A model generated the notes under the pieces. It worked only from the letters and a program-made list of their open reading frames with translations, searched no databases and was not told the origin of the DNA. A stretch of DNA of 7,107 nt, taken from contig JACCWU010000319.1 in assembly GCA_013697465.1 (NCBI GenBank), forward strand, positions 1 through 7,107, in the 5' to 3' direction. This document shows, piece by piece, positions 5,555-7,107 of this stretch; the stretch's first letter is position 1; every line of letters begins with the position of its first letter. Source of the stretch: Actinomycetota bacterium (lineage in GTDB: Bacteria; Actinomycetota; Thermoleophilia; Gaiellales; Gaiellaceae). The translations under genes were made by a program, and so were the position numbers.

Positions 5555-6064
5555 TTCAAGCTCTCCGTATACGCGGCGCTCGGCGCGACGGCCATCGCGC
5601 TCGTGCTCGGCACGCTCGCAGCGATCGCGGTGGCCCGCTACCGATTCTTCGGTCGCGAGGCAATCAGCTTCGCGGTGATCCTTCCGATCGCGCTCCCGGG
5701 GATCGTCACCGGCTGGCGTTGCAGGCGACGGTCATCGACGTGCTCGGCCCGGTGGGCGCGTCCTTCGGTCTTGACGACGATCATCGTCGGTCATGCGACG
5801 TTTTGCGTGGTCGTCGTCTACAACAATGTCATCGCCCGCATGCGACGGACGGCCGGGTCCCTCGACGAAGCTTCGGCTGACCTGGGCGCGGACAACTGGC
5901 AGACGTTCCGCTACGTGATGCTTCCGCAGATGCGCACAGCGCTGCTGGCAGGTGCTCTGCTCGCCTTCGCGCTCTCGTTCGACGAGGTGATCGTGACGAA
6001 CTTCACCTCGGGTGCACAGCAGACCCTCCCGATCTGGATCTTCGCCCAGCTCTCCAACGCGTAG
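5555..6064 (+). pseudogene. PotC-like ABC permease body: inverted, frame-disrupted and truncated at both ends
   Basis: The inner-membrane subunit of a spermidine/putrescine-type importer. Recognisable parts in order are a helix FKLSVYAALGATAIALVLG onwards (5555-5640), RYRFFGREAISFAVILPIALPGIVTG (about 5636-5713), VGHATFCVVVVYNNVIAR (from 5786), the EAA loop that docks on the ATPase (EASADLGADNWQ..RYVMLP, 5867-5926), and ALLAGALLAFALSFDEVIVTNF with LPIWIFAQLSNA to 6061. Between 5714 and 5770 the frame is wrong. The expected ALQATVIDVLGPVGASFGL is encoded one frame over, implying a 1-nt loss near 5713 and a compensating +1 (or -2) near 5770. The first helix is absent, and the last helix (usually 30-40 more residues) is replaced by a TAG made from antisense ATPase codons. 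It lies on the strand opposite to all its partner genes. Confidence 0.8.
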
Positions 6065-6347
6065 TCCTGAAAGACCGTGTTGACGGGGCGGTCGTACGGC
6101 GGGAGCTGCGACATGTCCTTGCCGCCCAGCTCGATCGTTCCCTCGTCCGGAGGCTCGAACCCCGCGATCATGCGGAGCGTCGTCGTCTTTCCCGAGCCCG
6201 AGGGGCCGAGCAGCGTGAAGAACTCGCCGGGAGCGATGTCCAGGTCGACGGCGTCGATAGCCGTGACATCGCCGAATCTCTTGGTGAGCCCTCGAACGCG
6301 GATGTCCGCCGGCGCCTCGGCCGGAGGGACTTGGAGTGCTCAGCCAC
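6058..6347 (-). pseudogene. N-terminal fragment of a PotA-like ABC ATPase, cut after the Q-loop
   Basis: The minus strand from 6303 to 6058 encodes 82 residues of an importer ATPase beginning IRVRGLTKRFGDVTAID. They include Walker A GPSGSGKTT (6207-6181), RMIAGFEPPDEGTI, and the Q-loop VFQDYA, whose last codon ends at 6058. The signature LSGGQ, Walker B and H-switch are absent. After FQDYA the frame runs antisense through the permease and stops at 5911-5913, so the protein could not hydrolyse ATP. The start is also damaged. In this frame no ATG/GTG/TTG follows the aminotransferase stop (6342-6340). A GTG at 6347, overlapping that stop, opens VAEHSKSLRP in another frame, and a single-base gain near 6318-6324 would join it to ..AEAPADIRVRG. 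Overlap with the aminotransferase stop indicates an operon. Confidence 0.8.
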
Positions 6348-7107
6348 CGGCTCCGAGAGCCTCCTCGAGGATGGCGAGGCCCTCGTCGAGATCCGACTCC
6401 GCGATGGTCAGAGCCGGCAGCAGGCGGATCACGTTTCCGTAGAGACCGCAGGAAAGCAGGATGAGTCCCCGCTCGAACGCCTCCGCTACGACTGCTTTGG
6501 CGCGATCCGGGGACTGCTCGGCGAACTCGAATGCGAGCATCGGGCCGAGGCCGCGAACCTCGCCGATCTCGGGATGGCGCGCTGCGATGTCGTCCAGCCG
6601 TGCCCTGAGTCCCTCACCGAGCGATCTCGCTGCGGCGAGGAAGTCAGGCTCGGAGACGATGTCGAGAACCGCGACCGCAGCGGCACACGAGAGCGGGTTG
6701 CCGCCGAACGTGCCTCCCAGGCCTCCGACGTGGACCGCGTCCATGATCTCGGCTCGGCCAGTAACCGCCGCGAGCGGCAGCCCCCCACCGAGCGACTTCC
6801 CGGAGACGACGAGATCCGGCTCGACCCCGTCGTAGTGGTCGACTGCCCACATCTCGCCGGTACGGCCGACTCCCGATTGCACCTCGTCGTCCACGTACAG
6901 GATCCCGTGAGCGCGACAGAGCTCCTGCAGCCGGAGGAGGTAGTCCCCGGGCATCGAGATGAAGCCGCCCTCACCCTGCACCGGCTCGAGGACAACGCAT
7001 GCGACCGACTCCGGAGCGACGTCGCTCTTGAAGAGGTGCTCGAGTGCAGCGATCGCGTCATCCGACGAGATGCCGCGGTACGGGTACGGGGCGGGCACGC
7101 GATACAC
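6340..7107 (-). CDS. gabT: 4-aminobutyrate aminotransferase-like class III transaminase, 5' end outside window
   Basis: The last 255 residues of a PLP enzyme of the GabT/class III group, which moves the amino group of GABA or a related omega-amine to 2-oxoglutarate. Visible motifs, numbered in the fragment, are LEPVQGEGGF (40-49; this E is characteristic of GABA transaminases), VDDEVQSGVGRTG (72-84, with D74 for the pyridine nitrogen and Q77), the PLP lysine K104 in SGKSLGGGLPLAAVTGRAEIMD, GGLGGTFGGNP (T133, phosphate), VRGLGPMLAFEF, and LILLSCGLYGNVIRLLPALTI with R228 in the substrate-carboxylate position. GabT enzymes are about 420-450 residues, so roughly 40% is off the right edge. The frame is open at 7107. 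A GTG in the first visible codon is internal, not the start. The TGA at 6342-6340 overlaps the probable GTG of the ATPase, which links GABA/polyamine breakdown with uptake. Other omega-amine transaminases remain possible. Confidence 0.88.
   Translation of the reverse strand: MYRVPAPYPYRGISSDDAIAALEHLFKSDVAPESVACVVLEPVQGEGGFISMPGDYLLRLQELCRAHGILYVDDEVQSGVGRTGEMWAVDHYDGVEPDLVVSGKSLGGGLPLAAVTGRAEIMDAVHVGGLGGTFGGNPLSCAAAVAVLDIVSEPDFLAAARSLGEGLRARLDDIAARHPEIGEVRGLGPMLAFEFAEQSPDRAKAVVAEAFERGLILLSCGLYGNVIRLLPALTIAESDLDEGLAILEEALGAGG

Noticed and set aside
5911..6171. A short minus-strand protein combining an ATPase piece with a new C-terminus
   Set aside because: It is not accepted as a functional fusion. 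After FQDYA it is simply the antisense of the permease, and it lacks Walker B and the signature motif.
1..7107. CRISPR array, tRNA/rRNA genes, integrase/transposase, phage or toxin-antitoxin genes
   Set aside because: None was seen. The only direct repeat noted is the two-copy 17-mer at 2023-2060, and no coding frame carries such motifs.

Overview
This is a high-GC window, probably from an actinobacterium. The gene set, the TANNNT -10 boxes placed directly in front of ATG codons (leaderless style) and the protein composition fit the Thermoleophilia/Gaiella type, but that placement is inference and no rRNA or marker gene is present to test it. Gene families below were recognised by reading motifs, not by a database search.

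Layout. (1) 1-93: a possible start of another minus-strand gene at the left edge, then a strong C(UUCG)G hairpin that ends gene 1. (2) 91-2007, minus: a large secreted LVIVD-repeat protein with an inserted PA domain. (3) 2008-2121: a divergent control region with a strong Shine-Dalgarno, a tandem 17-bp repeat at 21-bp period, and a dyad. (4) 2122-3447, plus: a two-gene unit, a compact Cys/Met-metabolism PLP enzyme followed 3 nt later by an RraB-family RNase E regulator. (5) 3448-4138, plus: a dyad/-10 element and msrA (peptide methionine sulfoxide reductase). (6) 4149-7107, mainly minus: a polyamine/GABA-type unit made of a GabT-like aminotransferase (partial at the right edge), a PotA-like ATPase, a PotC-like permease and a PotD-like lipoprotein. 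Sulfur amino-acid functions cluster on the left-centre, and polyamine/GABA uptake and catabolism on the right.

The most notable stretch is 5396-6347. The ATPase and permease are broken and scrambled. The ATPase (minus) stops matching its family just after the Q-loop, at a CGCG tetramer (6058-6061). There it runs head-on into the 3' end of a permease body that lies on the opposite, plus strand. The permease's upstream periplasmic segment is on the minus strand in a 60-bp block bounded on both sides by GGCC. Turning that block round rejoins it in frame with the permease body. The permease body also carries two compensating indels 57 bp apart, and the ATPase start appears frame-shifted. The C-terminal part of the ATPase, all of a PotB-like partner, and the first and last membrane segments of the permease are missing. 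Either this is a decayed, repeatedly inverted transporter operon whose binding protein and aminotransferase remain open, or it is an assembly/read artefact. The sequence alone cannot decide between these.

No tRNA, rRNA, CRISPR array, transposase or integrase was seen.
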